Of a stretch of DNA of 64,000 bases, positions 34,438-43,815 are shown piece after piece (the stretch's first letter is position 1; each line of letters opens with the position of its first letter). Made by a program: the position numbers and the translations under genes. Origin of the DNA: Brucella sp. BE17 (GTDB lineage Bacteria > Pseudomonadota > Alphaproteobacteria > Rhizobiales > Rhizobiaceae); NCBI RefSeq assembly GCF_039545455.1, contig NZ_CP154467.1:372001-436000 (forward strand). The letters run 5' to 3'. The notes beneath the pieces are model-generated. The model worked only from the letters and a program-made list of their open reading frames with translations, had not been told where the DNA came from and did no database searches.

Positions 34438-35364
34438 CTAATGAACCTCTAAAACCTTTACGCAAGAATCGAGATCGTTTGTCGCCAGATGTGCGTAACG
34501 CATGGTCATCTGCAATGTCTGATGGCCGAGCCACATTTGTACACGCCGGATATCAATCCCTCCGCGCACAAGTCGTGAAGCGCACGTATGCCGTAGAATA
34601 TGTGGAACGACCTGATCATCCTTACCAAGGCCGACTTCCTTTTTCGATTCGTTCCAGACCTGTCGGAAGCGGACTTGCGTCAGCATCGAAAACGGACCTT
34701 TATTCTGTGCGTGGTCAATCTGCGTGGCCTTATTCGCACGACGTGTCAAAGGAACGGTTCGGCTGCGGTTCGATTTTGTGAGCCAGAATGTAACACGTTG
34801 ATCCTGCAGATCATTCCATGTCAGTCCGATGGCTTCTCCAAGGCGGCAGCCTGAGTCGACGAGGAAAACAGCGAGCCGGTAGCTGTCCTCACAGCGTGTC
34901 TTGATCGCTGCAAAAAGCCGTTTTTCTTCTTCTTGTTCAAGAAAGCGAATACGTCCTACGCGTTCTTTTTGCCGGATGAACTCCGGAAGGCTATAAATAT
35001 CCCCCATTTTATGCGCCTTTCGCAGCAGCTTGCTCAGCGCAGCCATCTTTCTGTTGATGGTTGCATTGCTGTTTCCGCGTTCACGAAGCGTACCAATGAG
35101 AGAGTCTAGCATATGCTGTGTGAAACCTGAAAAGCGATCGCCTTTCAATATTTCATTTATTTCTCCAAGAAACGATCTCACATTATACTTATGTGATCCG
35201 TCATCCCACAAGATGTTTATGTATTTACCGGTAAGATCTGCCACAGAATATGTGTCTACAAGCCGATGGTTGGGGCTCTTGTCGGATGTGTATTTCACAT
35301 TGTAATCGATTGTCGGCCTATATTGGTCCGTTACTTCGATTTCCATTTCCCCAATAATCATCAT
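34438..35364 (-). CDS. Tyrosine recombinase/phage-type integrase
   Basis: This 308-residue protein has an N-terminal SAM-like core-binding domain (about residues 50-130, with FTQHMLDSLIGTLRERG) and a C-terminal catalytic domain. The first Arg is in VDSGCRLGEAIGLTW, the His-x-x-Arg box is HILRHTCASRLV, the third box is WLGHQTLQMTMRYAHL with His and the nucleophile Tyr. All five catalytic residues are present, so it should be active. The first 45 residues (including MMIIGEMEIEV) are not typical. I placed the start at ATG 35364 behind GGGGGGCACACG, rather than TTG 35388. There are no phage or conjugation genes nearby. The closest tRNA is tRNA-Ser(GCU) 1.5 kb away, beyond omp2a, so this may be the remnant of an island. 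Confidence 0.88.
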   Translation of the reverse strand: MMIIGEMEIEVTDQYRPTIDYNVKYTSDKSPNHRLVDTYSVADLTGKYINILWDDGSHKYNVRSFLGEINEILKGDRFSGFTQHMLDSLIGTLRERGNSNATINRKMAALSKLLRKAHKMGDIYSLPEFIRQKERVGRIRFLEQEEEKRLFAAIKTRCEDSYRLAVFLVDSGCRLGEAIGLTWNDLQDQRVTFWLTKSNRSRTVPLTRRANKATQIDHAQNKGPFSMLTQVRFRQVWNESKKEVGLGKDDQVVPHILRHTCASRLVRGGIDIRRVQMWLGHQTLQMTMRYAHLATNDLDSCVKVLEVH

Positions 35365-35584
35365 CGTGTGCCCCCCGGTATTCTCCAAGTTGCATCACTA
35401 CTGAAATTATTAGCTGAATACAAGATAAGTGAGCTAACTTTATCCTGGGGCATTATGCGATCCTTGTTAAAGAACCCCCCTTTTGTCCCCAGTTTTTCGT
35501 TTCCGTCGTTCTCCCCTTTCGACTTTCCGAAATCCCCACTCCGAAAAAATCGTTCTTACGCTTCTTATAAACGCTGTTTAAAAA

Positions 35585-35620
35585 TCGAAGACGCCAGCGG
35601 AAACCCGTTGGCGTCTTCGA
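35585..35620 (-). terminator. omp2a terminator
   Basis: TCGAAGACGCCAGCGG and CCGTTGGCGTCTTCGA pair over about 16 bases with one mismatch, followed on the minus strand by TTTTTAAA. It ends 15 bases after the omp2a stop. Confidence 0.85.
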
Positions 35621-35634
35621 CCAATGTTTCGCTC

Positions 35635-36738
35635 TTAGAACGAACGCTGGAAGCGGATCATACCACCCCAAGCATCGTTTTCGCGAACAGGGCTTTTCCA
35701 CTCGCCACCGAACTTGGTGTAGGAAACTTCTGGCGTAATGGTGAAGCCAGGAACCAGTTCGTAAGCAACGTTTGCAGTAACGGCGGTCTTGGACCAATCG
35801 TCATGCGCAGCCTGCAGATTGAAGGTAGCCTGTTCGGTTGCCTTGAACTTCAGGCCACCCCAGACAGCCCAATCGCCGCCCCACTGACCGTAGTTCTGGT
35901 CAGGAGTTTCTGCGGAAGAGTAAGCACCCTGCAACCAAACCGAGAAACGGTCGGTGATGTTGACGTCGCCGCGAACCTTTGCAGCCCATTCTTCGATGAC
36001 CGAGTCGTAAGCAGCGACACCGGCGATCGAACCCCAGCCGCCTGCATACTTCAGGCCGCCAACAATGTGTGGCACATAGCCATCGATTGCGTAGTCATCA
36101 CCACCCTGTTCGAGAGCGATTGTCGCCGAGAAGCCGTCGCCACCGGTGAAGGTGTAGGAAATCTTGCCCGTACGGTAGGAGCCAGCACCAATCACGTCAT
36201 CGTTGATGACGTCACCAAGGTAACCGGAGAAGGTGTGGAATTCCGACTCATCAATACCGACCTTGAAGCCGCCGAGCGTGATGTAGGCGAACTGCATGAC
36301 AACTTCGGAGTTCGTCCCACCAATGATGCTGGTGTCGCCTTCGTCGTTGATGTCAGCCCAGCCACCATACCAGCCGTCACGACGGGAATTCGCTGAACCA
36401 TAGTTGAAGCGCAGTTCGGTGTAGGTTTTCAAAGTACCGAGTTCGGTTTCCGAACCGGTCGACAGACGCAGAGCGAAACGAGCGCCCTTATCCCAACCTT
36501 CACGATCAACGCCGGAATAAACGTCATCGCCGCCCTTTACGTCGTAACGGACATAGCCGTGGATGCGCAGGCAGGTTTCGGTTCCGGGAATGTAGAAGTA
36601 GCCGGCGCCGTATGCATCGCAAACGCGAACGTATTCAACGGCTTCGGGCTCTGGTGCGACGATTGCGTCGGCTGCCTGAGCACCGGAAACTGCAACCATG
36701 GCTGCAGCGGAGCCAAGGAGAAGGCTCTTGATGTTCAT
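35635..36738 (-). CDS. omp2a: Omp2a-type porin
   Basis: This 367-residue outer-membrane porin has a signal peptide (cut at AQA-AD) and a 16-strand barrel sequence ending in the outer-membrane C-terminal Phe (IRFQRSF). It is closely related over its whole length to the right-hand porin, with differences in the exposed loops. Here the region after residue 120 reads [15 protein letters not shown], while the DNDGG insertion found in the other copy near residue 205 is missing. Lack of that insertion and the left, minus-strand position are why I call it omp2a; the naming is not certain for a non-classical species. Trimeric porins of this family let small solutes through. The start ATG 36738 follows GGAGGTCAGAA, the same as in the other copy. 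A terminator follows. Confidence 0.85.
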   Translation of the reverse strand: MNIKSLLLGSAAAMVAVSGAQAADAIVAPEPEAVEYVRVCDAYGAGYFYIPGTETCLRIHGYVRYDVKGGDDVYSGVDREGWDKGARFALRLSTGSETELGTLKTYTELRFNYGSANSRRDGWYGGWADINDEGDTSIIGGTNSEVVMQFAYITLGGFKVGIDESEFHTFSGYLGDVINDDVIGAGSYRTGKISYTFTGGDGFSATIALEQGGDDYAIDGYVPHIVGGLKYAGGWGSIAGVAAYDSVIEEWAAKVRGDVNITDRFSVWLQGAYSSAETPDQNYGQWGGDWAVWGGLKFKATEQATFNLQAAHDDWSKTAVTANVAYELVPGFTITPEVSYTKFGGEWKSPVRENDAWGGMIRFQRSF

Positions 36739-36902
36739 TTCTGACCTCCAGTCAAGAATCGCTGGCAAGTCAGAGGGTTCAACTATTTCAATGGGTTAAT
36801 TGTTGAGTTCATTTATGGGAACGAACAAGTGCAGATAACGGACAAATCTCTTTTGCCTGTAACTGGTGGACTTGATCCAAAAATGTCGGGGTAAATAAGC
36901 TA

Positions 36903-36993
36903 TGGCGGAGAGGATGGGATTCGAACCCACGAGACCCTTTTGAGGTCTACTCCCTTAGCAGGGGAGCGCCTTCGACCACTCGGCCACCTCTCC
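36903..36993 (-). tRNA. tRNA-Ser (anticodon GCU)
   Basis: On the minus strand the acceptor stem GGAGAGG (36993-36987) pairs with CCTCTCC, followed by discriminator G and an encoded CCA. The anticodon loop sits in CCCTGCTAAGGG with anticodon GCT, reading AGC and AGU serine codons. The long variable arm GACCTCAAAAGGGTC is that of a class II tRNA, and GGTTCGAATCC is the T loop. The 3' end faces omp2a and the integrase. Confidence 0.95.
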
Positions 36994-37541
36994 GGTATCG
37001 CGAAATAGCCGGTACGCTCGGGCATTTCAAGCTATTTACGCAGTTATAAGCAAAATTCCTGCGGATTACGGTTCCGGTATATATAAATGTAGGGCGATAA
37101 GCGGGTTTCCCGACTTCAGTGCGCTGCATCGTCATGTGAACGGAGCACACTCTTCCGACCTCGAGCCGGTACACAGAATCGATATTGTCCGATTAAGAGC
37201 CAATGGTAAGATTCGATCTTCAAATAGGCCTATTTCCTAAAAATATATGCGGTTTCAATCGTTAATATCCATTAACCTTCATTGATCCATGTTAACAAAG
37301 TCCAGAAAACAACGGGCAAAGCAGGCCAATTCGTGTCTTTTCTGCAACAATCTCTCCGGATAGAGCGTCGTCAGGAGAGGATGACTGCATTCCTTGTTGA
37401 ATCGAGAGCCGGGGCGAGTATCTTCACATCCAGAAGAAGGAGCGCTTAGGGGCGACTTTTTCAGCAGGGGATGGGGACAGGTTGTCCTTCAGCCAAATCA
37501 GAATGCCCAGACCCATTTTTAACTTTGACTGGAGGTCAGAA
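36994..37541. other. omp2b leader and promoter region
   Basis: These 548 bases hold no gene. GTTAATATCCATTAACC at 37261-37277 is an inverted TTAA pair 6 bases apart. The last 15 bases (TTGACTGGAGGTCAGAA) match the sequence in front of omp2a, so the shared porin repeat begins just upstream of both start codons. Confidence 0.45.
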
Positions 37542-38627
37542 ATGAACATCAAGAGCCTTCTCCTTGGCTCCGCTGCAGCCATGGTTGCAGCTTCCGGCGC
37601 TCAGGCAGCCGACGCAATCGTCGCACCAGAGCCCGAAGCCGTTGAATACGTTCGCGTTTGCGATGCATACGGCGCCGGCTACTTCTACATTCCCGGAACC
37701 GAAACCTGCCTGCGCATCCACGGCTATGTCCGTTACGATGTAAAAGGTGGCGACAATGTCTACACCGGTGTTGACCGTGAAGGCTGGGATAAGTCCGGCC
37801 GTTTCGCTCTGCGCGTCTCCACCGGTTCGGAAACCGAACTTGGTACTTTGAAGACCTTCACCGAACTGCGCTTCAACTACGCTTCGAATAACTCGCGTAT
37901 TGATGACGTATATGGTAACAACAGCGATGGCGTTAACATGCGTTTCGCTTACATCGAACTGGGCGGCCTCAAGGTCGGTATCGATGAGTCGGAATTCCAT
38001 AGCTTCACCGGTTACCTTGGCGATGTCATCAACGATGACGTGGTCTCCGCTGGTACCTACCGCACCGGCAAGATTTCCTACACCTTCACCGGCGGTAACG
38101 GCTTTTCGGCTGTGATTGCTCTCGAACAGGGTGGCGACAACGACGGCGGCTTCAACGGTCTGGGCGATTATGCAATCGACGGTTATGTGCCTCACGTAGT
38201 TGGCGGCCTGAAGTATGCAGGCGGCTGGGGTTCGATCGCCGGTGTCGTTGCTTACGACTCGGTCATCGAAGAATGGTCTGCCAAGGTTCGCGGCGACGTC
38301 AACATCACCGATCGTTTCTCGGTTTGGTTGCAGGGTGCGTACGCTTCGGAAGAATCTCCTGACCAGAACTACGGTCAGTGGGGCGGCGATTGGGCTGTCT
38401 GGGGTGGTCTGAAGTTCAAGGCAACCGACAAGGCTGTCTTCAACCTGCAGGCTGCGCATGACGATTGGTCCAAGACTGCCGTTACCGCAAACGTTGCTTA
38501 CGAACTGGTTCCTGGCTTCACCATTACGCCAGAAGTCTCCTACACCAAGTTCGGTGGCGAGTGGAAAAACTACGCATCTGAGGATGATTCCTTCGGTGGC
38601 GCGATCCGCTTCCAGCGCTCGTTCTAA
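37542..38627 (+). CDS. omp2b: Omp2b-type porin
   Basis: This 361-residue outer-membrane porin has the same signal peptide (cut at AQA-AD) and barrel as the left copy, and ends in IRFQRSF. Near residue 205 it carries the extra loop [15 protein letters not shown], where classical Brucella Omp2b has a DNDGGYTG-type loop; the other loops ([16 protein letters not shown]) differ from the classical sequences I remember. In Brucella, omp2b is usually the expressed general porin. A start further upstream (37482) is open, but GGAGGTCAGAA before ATG 37542 and the signal peptide settle it. The gene faces away from omp2a across the tRNA. A strong terminator follows. Confidence 0.88.
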   Translation: MNIKSLLLGSAAAMVAASGAQAADAIVAPEPEAVEYVRVCDAYGAGYFYIPGTETCLRIHGYVRYDVKGGDNVYTGVDREGWDKSGRFALRVSTGSETELGTLKTFTELRFNYASNNSRIDDVYGNNSDGVNMRFAYIELGGLKVGIDESEFHSFTGYLGDVINDDVVSAGTYRTGKISYTFTGGNGFSAVIALEQGGDNDGGFNGLGDYAIDGYVPHVVGGLKYAGGWGSIAGVVAYDSVIEEWSAKVRGDVNITDRFSVWLQGAYASEESPDQNYGQWGGDWAVWGGLKFKATDKAVFNLQAAHDDWSKTAVTANVAYELVPGFTITPEVSYTKFGGEWKNYASEDDSFGGAIRFQRSF

Positions 38628-38650
38628 TCCATATAGGATTGGTTACAGGA

Positions 38651-38680
38651 AACCCGGCAGCATCGCTGCCGGGTTTTTTC
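38651..38680 (+). terminator. omp2b terminator
   Basis: AACCCGGCAG (38651-38660) and CTGCCGGGTT (38666-38675) form a perfect 10-base stem with a 5-base loop, followed by TTTTC. Confidence 0.95.
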
Positions 38681-38793
38681 TATGCTGATTTGGCCGAAAG
38701 GCTTGCATTTGGTGGGGTGTCGGTCTTTCTACACGGCAAGAATGATACCGCGTTGCGGGCAGGTGCATTTGCTGTGAAGAAAGGTAGCGCGAA

Positions 38794-39429
38794 ATGAAAA
38801 GCTGGTTCTGGCCCGGTCTCACCTTGACGGCGGCGATGACTTCGCTGGCTCTCTGGTTCGGGGTCGAGCAGCTTGAAGCGGATATCGCCCGCAGAACATC
38901 ATTTACGCTGGCTCCCTTTGCCTGGGCAGGGTTCGATATTGAAGGCCGTGATGTTACGCTGAAGGGAGTAGCCCCCGATCCGGCTACACAAAAAGCTGCA
39001 GAATCGGCCTTGCAAAATGTCCCGCAAATCCATCAAATCACAGATCTGACATCGGTTCTGCCGTCGGCTTCTCCTTATCTTTTTCAGATTACGCGCAATG
39101 AGGATGGGCTGGTACTCTCAGGTTTTATTCCTGAAAATGCTTTGCGAGACAAAATTATGGAAGCAGCTGAAGAGATTGTTCTGGGCTCTTCGCTCGACGA
39201 TCAAATGGCGATCGCGCGGGGAAGCTGGCCGCAATTTGCCGATTCAGCGCTGTTTGCTCTTGATGTGATCAAGGCAATGAAGGAAGGCGAGATAAGTCTT
39301 TCAGACGGTGCGTTGTCTGTCACAGGCATCGCGACGAGCGCCGATACCTTTAGTCAGATGACCGATTTATTGACCAAGCCGCTCCCTTTCGGACTGAAAT
39401 TGCAGGAATCGAATATCGCGCAACCTTGA
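38794..39429 (+). CDS. BON-domain envelope protein, short form without an OmpA domain
   Basis: This 211-residue protein has an N-terminal membrane helix (about residues 5-22). BON-like units follow: FDIEGRDVTLKGVAPDPATQ (about 47-66) and a second unit around FQITRNEDGLVLSGFIPENA (about 95-114). Longer rhizobial relatives that I recall start the same way and end in a peptidoglycan-binding OmpA domain. Here the reading frame ends at 39429, and the DNA up to the next gene cannot hold such a domain, so the protein is either naturally short or truncated. The periplasmic location is inferred. It follows omp2b by 165 bases. Confidence 0.65.
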   Translation: MKSWFWPGLTLTAAMTSLALWFGVEQLEADIARRTSFTLAPFAWAGFDIEGRDVTLKGVAPDPATQKAAESALQNVPQIHQITDLTSVLPSASPYLFQITRNEDGLVLSGFIPENALRDKIMEAAEEIVLGSSLDDQMAIARGSWPQFADSALFALDVIKAMKEGEISLSDGALSVTGIATSADTFSQMTDLLTKPLPFGLKLQESNIAQP

Positions 39430-39547
39430 CCGACCGGGTGTGAATATATTTTTCTGTTTGGAATTGCCGGTACGGCTATTTCATAACCTGCTTTGGCATT
39501 ATGAATAGACATCATCGCAGCGTGGCCGGAAACAGGGATCGAATTCC

Positions 39548-39637
39548 ATGCTATATCTTGCGCAAACATTTTGGCCGGTCCTTTTGTTGGCACTCATGCT
39601 TGGCATAGGGGTGGGATGGATGACGGGCAACAGATAA
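39548..39637 (+). CDS. 29-residue membrane peptide
   Basis: ATG 39548 to TAA 39635-39637 codes for a single hydrophobic helix, starting MLYLAQTFWPVLLLALMLGI and ending GVGWMTGNR. The end G-x-x-x-G-W-M-T-G resembles the helix edge seen in small envelope peptides and in the N-terminus of the next protein (VFVIGCILGR-type). AGGGA at about 39535 is a weak ribosome site. The peptide lies between the BON gene and the HhH gene on the same strand. I do not recognise a family. It could be a chance frame. Confidence 0.4.
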   Translation: MLYLAQTFWPVLLLALMLGIGVGWMTGNR

Positions 39638-39675
39638 AATGGGGCACGCGTGATCTGGAGTAGAGGAAAACCGAC

Positions 39676-40323
39676 ATGCCGTCGTTGATTATCCAACTGG
39701 CTATACTCATCGCGGTGGCTTTTGTGATTGGTTGCATTCTGGGCCGGGTGTTGCGGCGCAGAAGCAAGCATATAAGCGATGCGGAACAAACCATTGTGGC
39801 GGCAGCGCTTGCGTTGCCTGTAGAAGGCGGGACGCCCGAAGCCACGCTACCTGTCAGCGGAAAAGAAAAGGCAAAGCTTTCAGATGAGGTGGACACGCTG
39901 GAGAAACCGGTGGTGCCAGATGCCGAGGTTGTTGGTGGCGAGCTGCCTGCCAAGGATCGCGCGGCGGGCGAGTTCCTGGCACCTGAACCTGTAGATGAGC
40001 ACCGACCGCCCCATTTGGAAGTGCCGCGGCGGGGAAAGCCTGATGATCTGACAGTGATTACCGGGATCGGTAAGGCGGTTGAAGGCATGCTGAACGAGAT
40101 CGGCATTTTTCATTATGCGCAGATTGCCGACTGGTCCAGTGACAATTCGGGCTGGGTCGAACGCCATATCGGGTTTCCGCGTCGGATTGCCCGTGAAAAC
40201 TGGATAGGACAGGCGACGAAGCTGGTTGGAGCTTCTAAAAAATCCGGTGCTGCGCGCAAGCCGCGTGCGAAAAAATCGCCAGCGAAGCCACGGGCAAAAT
40301 CTGTGAAAACCGCACAATCCTGA
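39676..40323 (+). CDS. Membrane-anchored helix-hairpin-helix protein
   Basis: This 215-residue protein has an N-terminal membrane helix (residues 4-23) followed by basic residues, an acidic linker rich in Pro/Glu (about 40-125) and a helix-hairpin-helix-like domain (about 128-187: DDLTVITGIGKAVEGMLNEI, then the W-V-x-x-H-I-G-F-P-x-R-I segment). A Lys/Ala/Arg-rich tail (KPRAKKSPAKPRAKSVK) looks nucleic-acid binding. The same C-terminal domain occurs at the end of rhizobial NuoE and some ribosomal L21 proteins. The role is unknown; the tail and the HhH fold suggest contact with DNA or RNA at the membrane. It converges on the lytic transglycosylase gene. Confidence 0.7.
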   Translation: MPSLIIQLAILIAVAFVIGCILGRVLRRRSKHISDAEQTIVAAALALPVEGGTPEATLPVSGKEKAKLSDEVDTLEKPVVPDAEVVGGELPAKDRAAGEFLAPEPVDEHRPPHLEVPRRGKPDDLTVITGIGKAVEGMLNEIGIFHYAQIADWSSDNSGWVERHIGFPRRIARENWIGQATKLVGASKKSGAARKPRAKKSPAKPRAKSVKTAQS

Positions 40324-40344
40324 TTGATAGTTTTTTGTGGGGCT

Positions 40345-42483
40345 TTATCGCCGACCGTAAACGAGATCGGTTGCAATATCGGCGCGGCCAGTCAGCCGCG
40401 CTTTATAAACCTCATAATTTTCCATTACACGCTGCACATAATTGCGCGTTTCCGAATAGGGAATGCGTTCAATCCAGTCCACGACCTCATCAATGGATTT
40501 GCCGCGCGGATCGCCATATTTCTCAACCCATTGCGATGCACGCCGTGGTCCCGCATTATATCCCGCAAAGGTCAGCACATAAGAGCCGTTGAAACGGTCG
40601 AGCTGTTCGCCAAGGAAATGCGCGCCCAGTGTCGCATTGTAACCGGCGTCGGTGGTAAGCTTTGGTGCAGAAAAGCGTATGCCATTTCGGGTTGCGACAC
40701 TTTTTGCAGTTTCGGGCATGAGCTGCAACAGCCCGCGTGCGCCTGCTTTTGAGACCGCGCCGACATTGAATTCGCTTTCCTGCCGCGCGATGGCATAGGC
40801 CAGCGCCTTGCCGGATCCGCTGATATTGGCATTGGCCGGAATAGCGCCGAGCGGGTGCGAGAGTGCGCCAACATCAAGCCCGCGAAACGCCGCGAGTTTA
40901 CCGACACGCAGTGCCAGATAATGGTTTTCGTTGCGCTCGGCCATGACGGCAAGCAAAGTCAGCTCGCCAACGCTGCTGATTTCCTGCGCAAGCTGGGCAT
41001 AAAGCGGTGCCGCTTTGGGGCCATATCCGATCTGCTCCAGCCGCTTGATAGCCTGCACCGGCACGCGGGCAGAAAAGCGCGTACGTTCATGCGCACTCGG
41101 CTTGGGATAGATCAGTTCGGGTGCTTTTTCGTTCAGTCTGGCTGCGGAAAGCTGACCATAAAATGTCGTTCCGAAATGGGCGGAACGACGATAGTAATCG
41201 TGGGCATTGCTACTGCTTCCCGCTTCTGCAGCGCGGCCGAGCCAGTAATAGGCACGCGAGGCGGAAATTGGGCGCGAGGAAATAGCCGCAATCTTTTCAA
41301 AATGCGGTGCTGCAAGTTTGGGCTGTTTCAAATAGCGCAACGCATACCAACCGGCATGAAATTCCGCTTCGGCAGCATGGGCGGGCGATTCGGCTGCGTG
41401 GGCTGCGGCAAGCTTATAGGCAAGCTCTGGCTTTCCCAGATCGAGCAATTCGCGCGACAGGATGCGCCGTTCGTCCCACCATGCATCGGGATCGACAAGG
41501 AATGCGGCTTGTTGCGGGGCTTTCAACAGTAGATCGGTTGCTTCATCGATGCGATCCGCGCGGCGCAGATATCGGATCTTTAGAAATAGATAGGCCGGGT
41601 TGATCTGCCAACTTCTATCCACTGCCAGAATAGCCTTTTCGGCATTCGGTGTTTTCTGGCTGACGGCAGCAAAGGCGTTGTAAAGCGATTGCGCCTGTGC
41701 TGGACCTGCCAGTAATTTGGCAGACTGCAGGCGGTTATTGTAGATGGCATGGAGAAACCGTCGTTGATGATCCTCGCGAGTGAGGATCGCATTGAATTCC
41801 TTCAATATTTTCTGTTCATCATCAGATGACAAGCGTTGTTTGGCCCACCACGGCGCGATGAGCTTGTGAGCCTTGGCGGTTTCCCCTTGCGCGACATAGG
41901 CGCGGGCGAGCACGATCATACCTTCGGTAGTTAGCGGGTGCTTGTTACCGAAACCGGCAAGAACGGTTGCGGCCGACGGATTTTCCTTGAGTAAGGCTTT
42001 TTCATTTGCGCGTTGAAGGGCTGCCATGCCGGGCCAGCCGGGCAATTCGGTAGAAGCGCGTGCAATTTCAGCCGAAGTCACCCCGCTTTGACCGGATGTA
42101 ACGATGGCCCATGTCAGGATCTGCCGGTCTACTGCACCGCGCGGCAAACCATTGCGATAAGCGAGTGCATTGGCGATGTCGCCCACATAAAGCGCATCGA
42201 GGCCAGGTTTGAGCACGCCGCCAAGTGCGGCAGGATTTTCAACGCGGCTGAAGGAGGACGTGATGAGAGGATCGGGTGTTGCAGGCCGTGGCGTCGGCGT
42301 GACCAGATTGATCGGTGAGTTTGCGGCCGGATCAGGCGCAAAAGGCCGTGCAAGCGGCACCGGCGCATCAGCAGGGAGAGACGACTGGGCCAATGAAAAG
42401 GTAGGCTGCAAGGCAAGCGCAAACAGGCTGATGCCAAGCAGCGCCTTATGACTGGTCATGATCAATGCAGCGTCTCTTTTCAT
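40345..42483 (-). CDS. Soluble lytic murein transglycosylase (Slt family)
   Basis: This 712-residue periplasmic enzyme cuts peptidoglycan glycan strands. It has a signal peptide (MKRDAALIMTSHK, then a hydrophobic stretch, cut near SLA-QS) and a Pro-rich linker. A long alpha-superhelical U/L-domain (about residues 90-530) follows. The C-terminal SLT domain (about 555-690) has the catalytic Glu in AIARQESEFN and the motifs GARGLLQLMPETAK and GAHFLGEQL, and AGYNAGPRRASQW. ATG 42483 follows CAGGATGCGC; upstream in-frame starts add up to 9 residues. It is divergent from dapA with 368 bases between. Confidence 0.9.
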   Translation of the reverse strand: MKRDAALIMTSHKALLGISLFALALQPTFSLAQSSLPADAPVPLARPFAPDPAANSPINLVTPTPRPATPDPLITSSFSRVENPAALGGVLKPGLDALYVGDIANALAYRNGLPRGAVDRQILTWAIVTSGQSGVTSAEIARASTELPGWPGMAALQRANEKALLKENPSAATVLAGFGNKHPLTTEGMIVLARAYVAQGETAKAHKLIAPWWAKQRLSSDDEQKILKEFNAILTREDHQRRFLHAIYNNRLQSAKLLAGPAQAQSLYNAFAAVSQKTPNAEKAILAVDRSWQINPAYLFLKIRYLRRADRIDEATDLLLKAPQQAAFLVDPDAWWDERRILSRELLDLGKPELAYKLAAAHAAESPAHAAEAEFHAGWYALRYLKQPKLAAPHFEKIAAISSRPISASRAYYWLGRAAEAGSSSNAHDYYRRSAHFGTTFYGQLSAARLNEKAPELIYPKPSAHERTRFSARVPVQAIKRLEQIGYGPKAAPLYAQLAQEISSVGELTLLAVMAERNENHYLALRVGKLAAFRGLDVGALSHPLGAIPANANISGSGKALAYAIARQESEFNVGAVSKAGARGLLQLMPETAKSVATRNGIRFSAPKLTTDAGYNATLGAHFLGEQLDRFNGSYVLTFAGYNAGPRRASQWVEKYGDPRGKSIDEVVDWIERIPYSETRNYVQRVMENYEVYKARLTGRADIATDLVYGRR

Positions 42484-42851
42484 GCGCATCCTGAAGTATA
42501 ATCTGTCCAAAGAAGCTTGTGTTGGCGCTAATATGCTTTTGAAATCCGGCTTTTGTTAGCCTGTAATTCATGTCTGTCCTTCAGCTTTTTATCATAACCG
42601 CCAGACATGAAATTGTGGTTAACAATTACTTTCTAAAAGCATTGGAAATGGGATATTGATCGCCGCGATCGGGTCTTTTAAGAAAGCATTCGGCAAAGCT
42701 GGAATTTTTGTCACAATACCCTGTTTTCGACTCGCAATGTGCTTGCTCCATTTCGGAGGCAGGATTATTGTGCAGCCGCCTTACCCACCAACCGCCAAGA
42801 AAACCAAATGGGTGCGATTGCGTGGGCTGTCTGTATTTTCGGGAGTTAACG
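42484..42851. other. Divergent promoter region of the lytic transglycosylase and dapA genes
   Basis: These 368 bases hold no supported gene. The frame in front of dapA is open to 42708, but the upstream residues have no family match and GGGAGTTAACG precedes ATG 42852. GTGGTTAACAATTAC at 42615-42629 is the only notable AT-rich motif I see. Confidence 0.35.
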
Positions 42852-43733
42852 ATGCTGAAGGGCTCAATTACCGCGCTTGTCACGCCATTCGATCATGAAG
42901 GGGCGTTTGATGAGAAAGCTTTTCGTGCATTTGTTGAATGGCAGATAGCGGAAGGCAGCAATGGTCTGGTGCCGGTGGGTACTACTGGCGAAACGCCGAC
43001 ACTTTCGCACGACGAGCATAAGCGTGTCGTGGAAGTGTGTGTGGAAGTGGCCGCCGGTCGCGTACCTGTGATTGCCGGTGCAGGATCCAACAATACGGTC
43101 GAATCAATTGAGCTGGCGCAGCATGCAGAACAGGCCGGTGCCGATGCGGTGCTTGTTGTCACGCCGTACTATAACAAGCCAAACCAGCGCGGGCTCTATG
43201 AGCATTTTTCGCGGGTCGCGCGCTCGATTTCCATTCCATTGGTTATTTATAATATTCCGGGGCGTTCGATTATCGATATGACGCCTGAAACCATGGGTAA
43301 TCTGGTTCGCGACCACAAAAATATCATCGCGGTCAAGGATGCGACCGGCAAGATCGAGCGTGTTTCCGATCAGCGTATTACCTGCGGCAAGGATTTCATC
43401 CAATTGTCCGGTGAAGACGCAACAGCATTGGGCTTTAATGCGCATGGCGGGGTAGGGTGCATTTCGGTGACGTCCAATATCGCGCCGCGCCTGTGTTCTG
43501 AGTTCCAGAAAGCCTGCCTGTCTGGTGATTATGCAAAGGCGCTGGAATTGCAGGATCGTTTGATGCCACTGCACAAGGCACTGTTTATCGAACCCAACCC
43601 ATCGGGTCCGAAATATGCCCTGTCGCGTCTGGGGCGTGTTGAAAACGTTCTGCGCTCACCGATGGTGTCGATTGAGGCGTCAACCGCTGAACAGATCGAT
43701 CAGGCCATGAAGCATGCGGGTTTGGTAAACTAA
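42852..43733 (+). CDS. dapA: 4-hydroxy-tetrahydrodipicolinate synthase
   Basis: This 293-residue TIM-barrel enzyme condenses pyruvate with aspartate semialdehyde in lysine and diaminopimelate synthesis. The Schiff-base lysine is K162 in [10 protein letters not shown], the catalytic Tyr is Y133 in VIYNIPGRS, and the pyruvate-binding GTTGETPTL is at residues 43-51. Length is standard. ATG 42852 follows GGGAGTTAACG. smpB follows on the same strand after a terminator, an order common in Rhizobiales. Confidence 0.96.
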   Translation: MLKGSITALVTPFDHEGAFDEKAFRAFVEWQIAEGSNGLVPVGTTGETPTLSHDEHKRVVEVCVEVAAGRVPVIAGAGSNNTVESIELAQHAEQAGADAVLVVTPYYNKPNQRGLYEHFSRVARSISIPLVIYNIPGRSIIDMTPETMGNLVRDHKNIIAVKDATGKIERVSDQRITCGKDFIQLSGEDATALGFNAHGGVGCISVTSNIAPRLCSEFQKACLSGDYAKALELQDRLMPLHKALFIEPNPSGPKYALSRLGRVENVLRSPMVSIEASTAEQIDQAMKHAGLVN

Positions 43734-43756
43734 CCAGCTCATTCTGGCAGGAATTT

Positions 43757-43784
43757 ACGCTTCCGTGCTTGCGGGAGCGTTTTC
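43757..43784 (+). terminator. dapA terminator
   Basis: ACGCTTCC and GGGAGCGT form an 8-base stem with one G-T pair, followed by TTTTC, 23 bases after the dapA stop. Confidence 0.75.
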
Positions 43785-43815
43785 ATTTTGTGTTGCGCAT
43801 ATTATATAGGCCATT

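Noticed and set aside
35266..36396. Long plus-strand open frame (376 codons) opposite omp2a
   Set aside because: It is the mirror of a porin gene with strong codon bias; the protein has no family features and omp2a on the other strand is certain.
34438..36993. A full genomic island at tRNA-Ser
   Set aside because: I could not find a direct repeat of the tRNA 3' end near the integrase; only the hypothesis is kept in the findings.
37261..37277. GTTAATATCCATTAACC in front of omp2b as a CtrA box
   Set aside because: The two TTAA units are 6 bases apart instead of 7.
37536..38459. Long minus-strand open frame opposite omp2b
   Set aside because: Same reason: shadow of the porin gene. The two shadow frames look alike only because the porins do.
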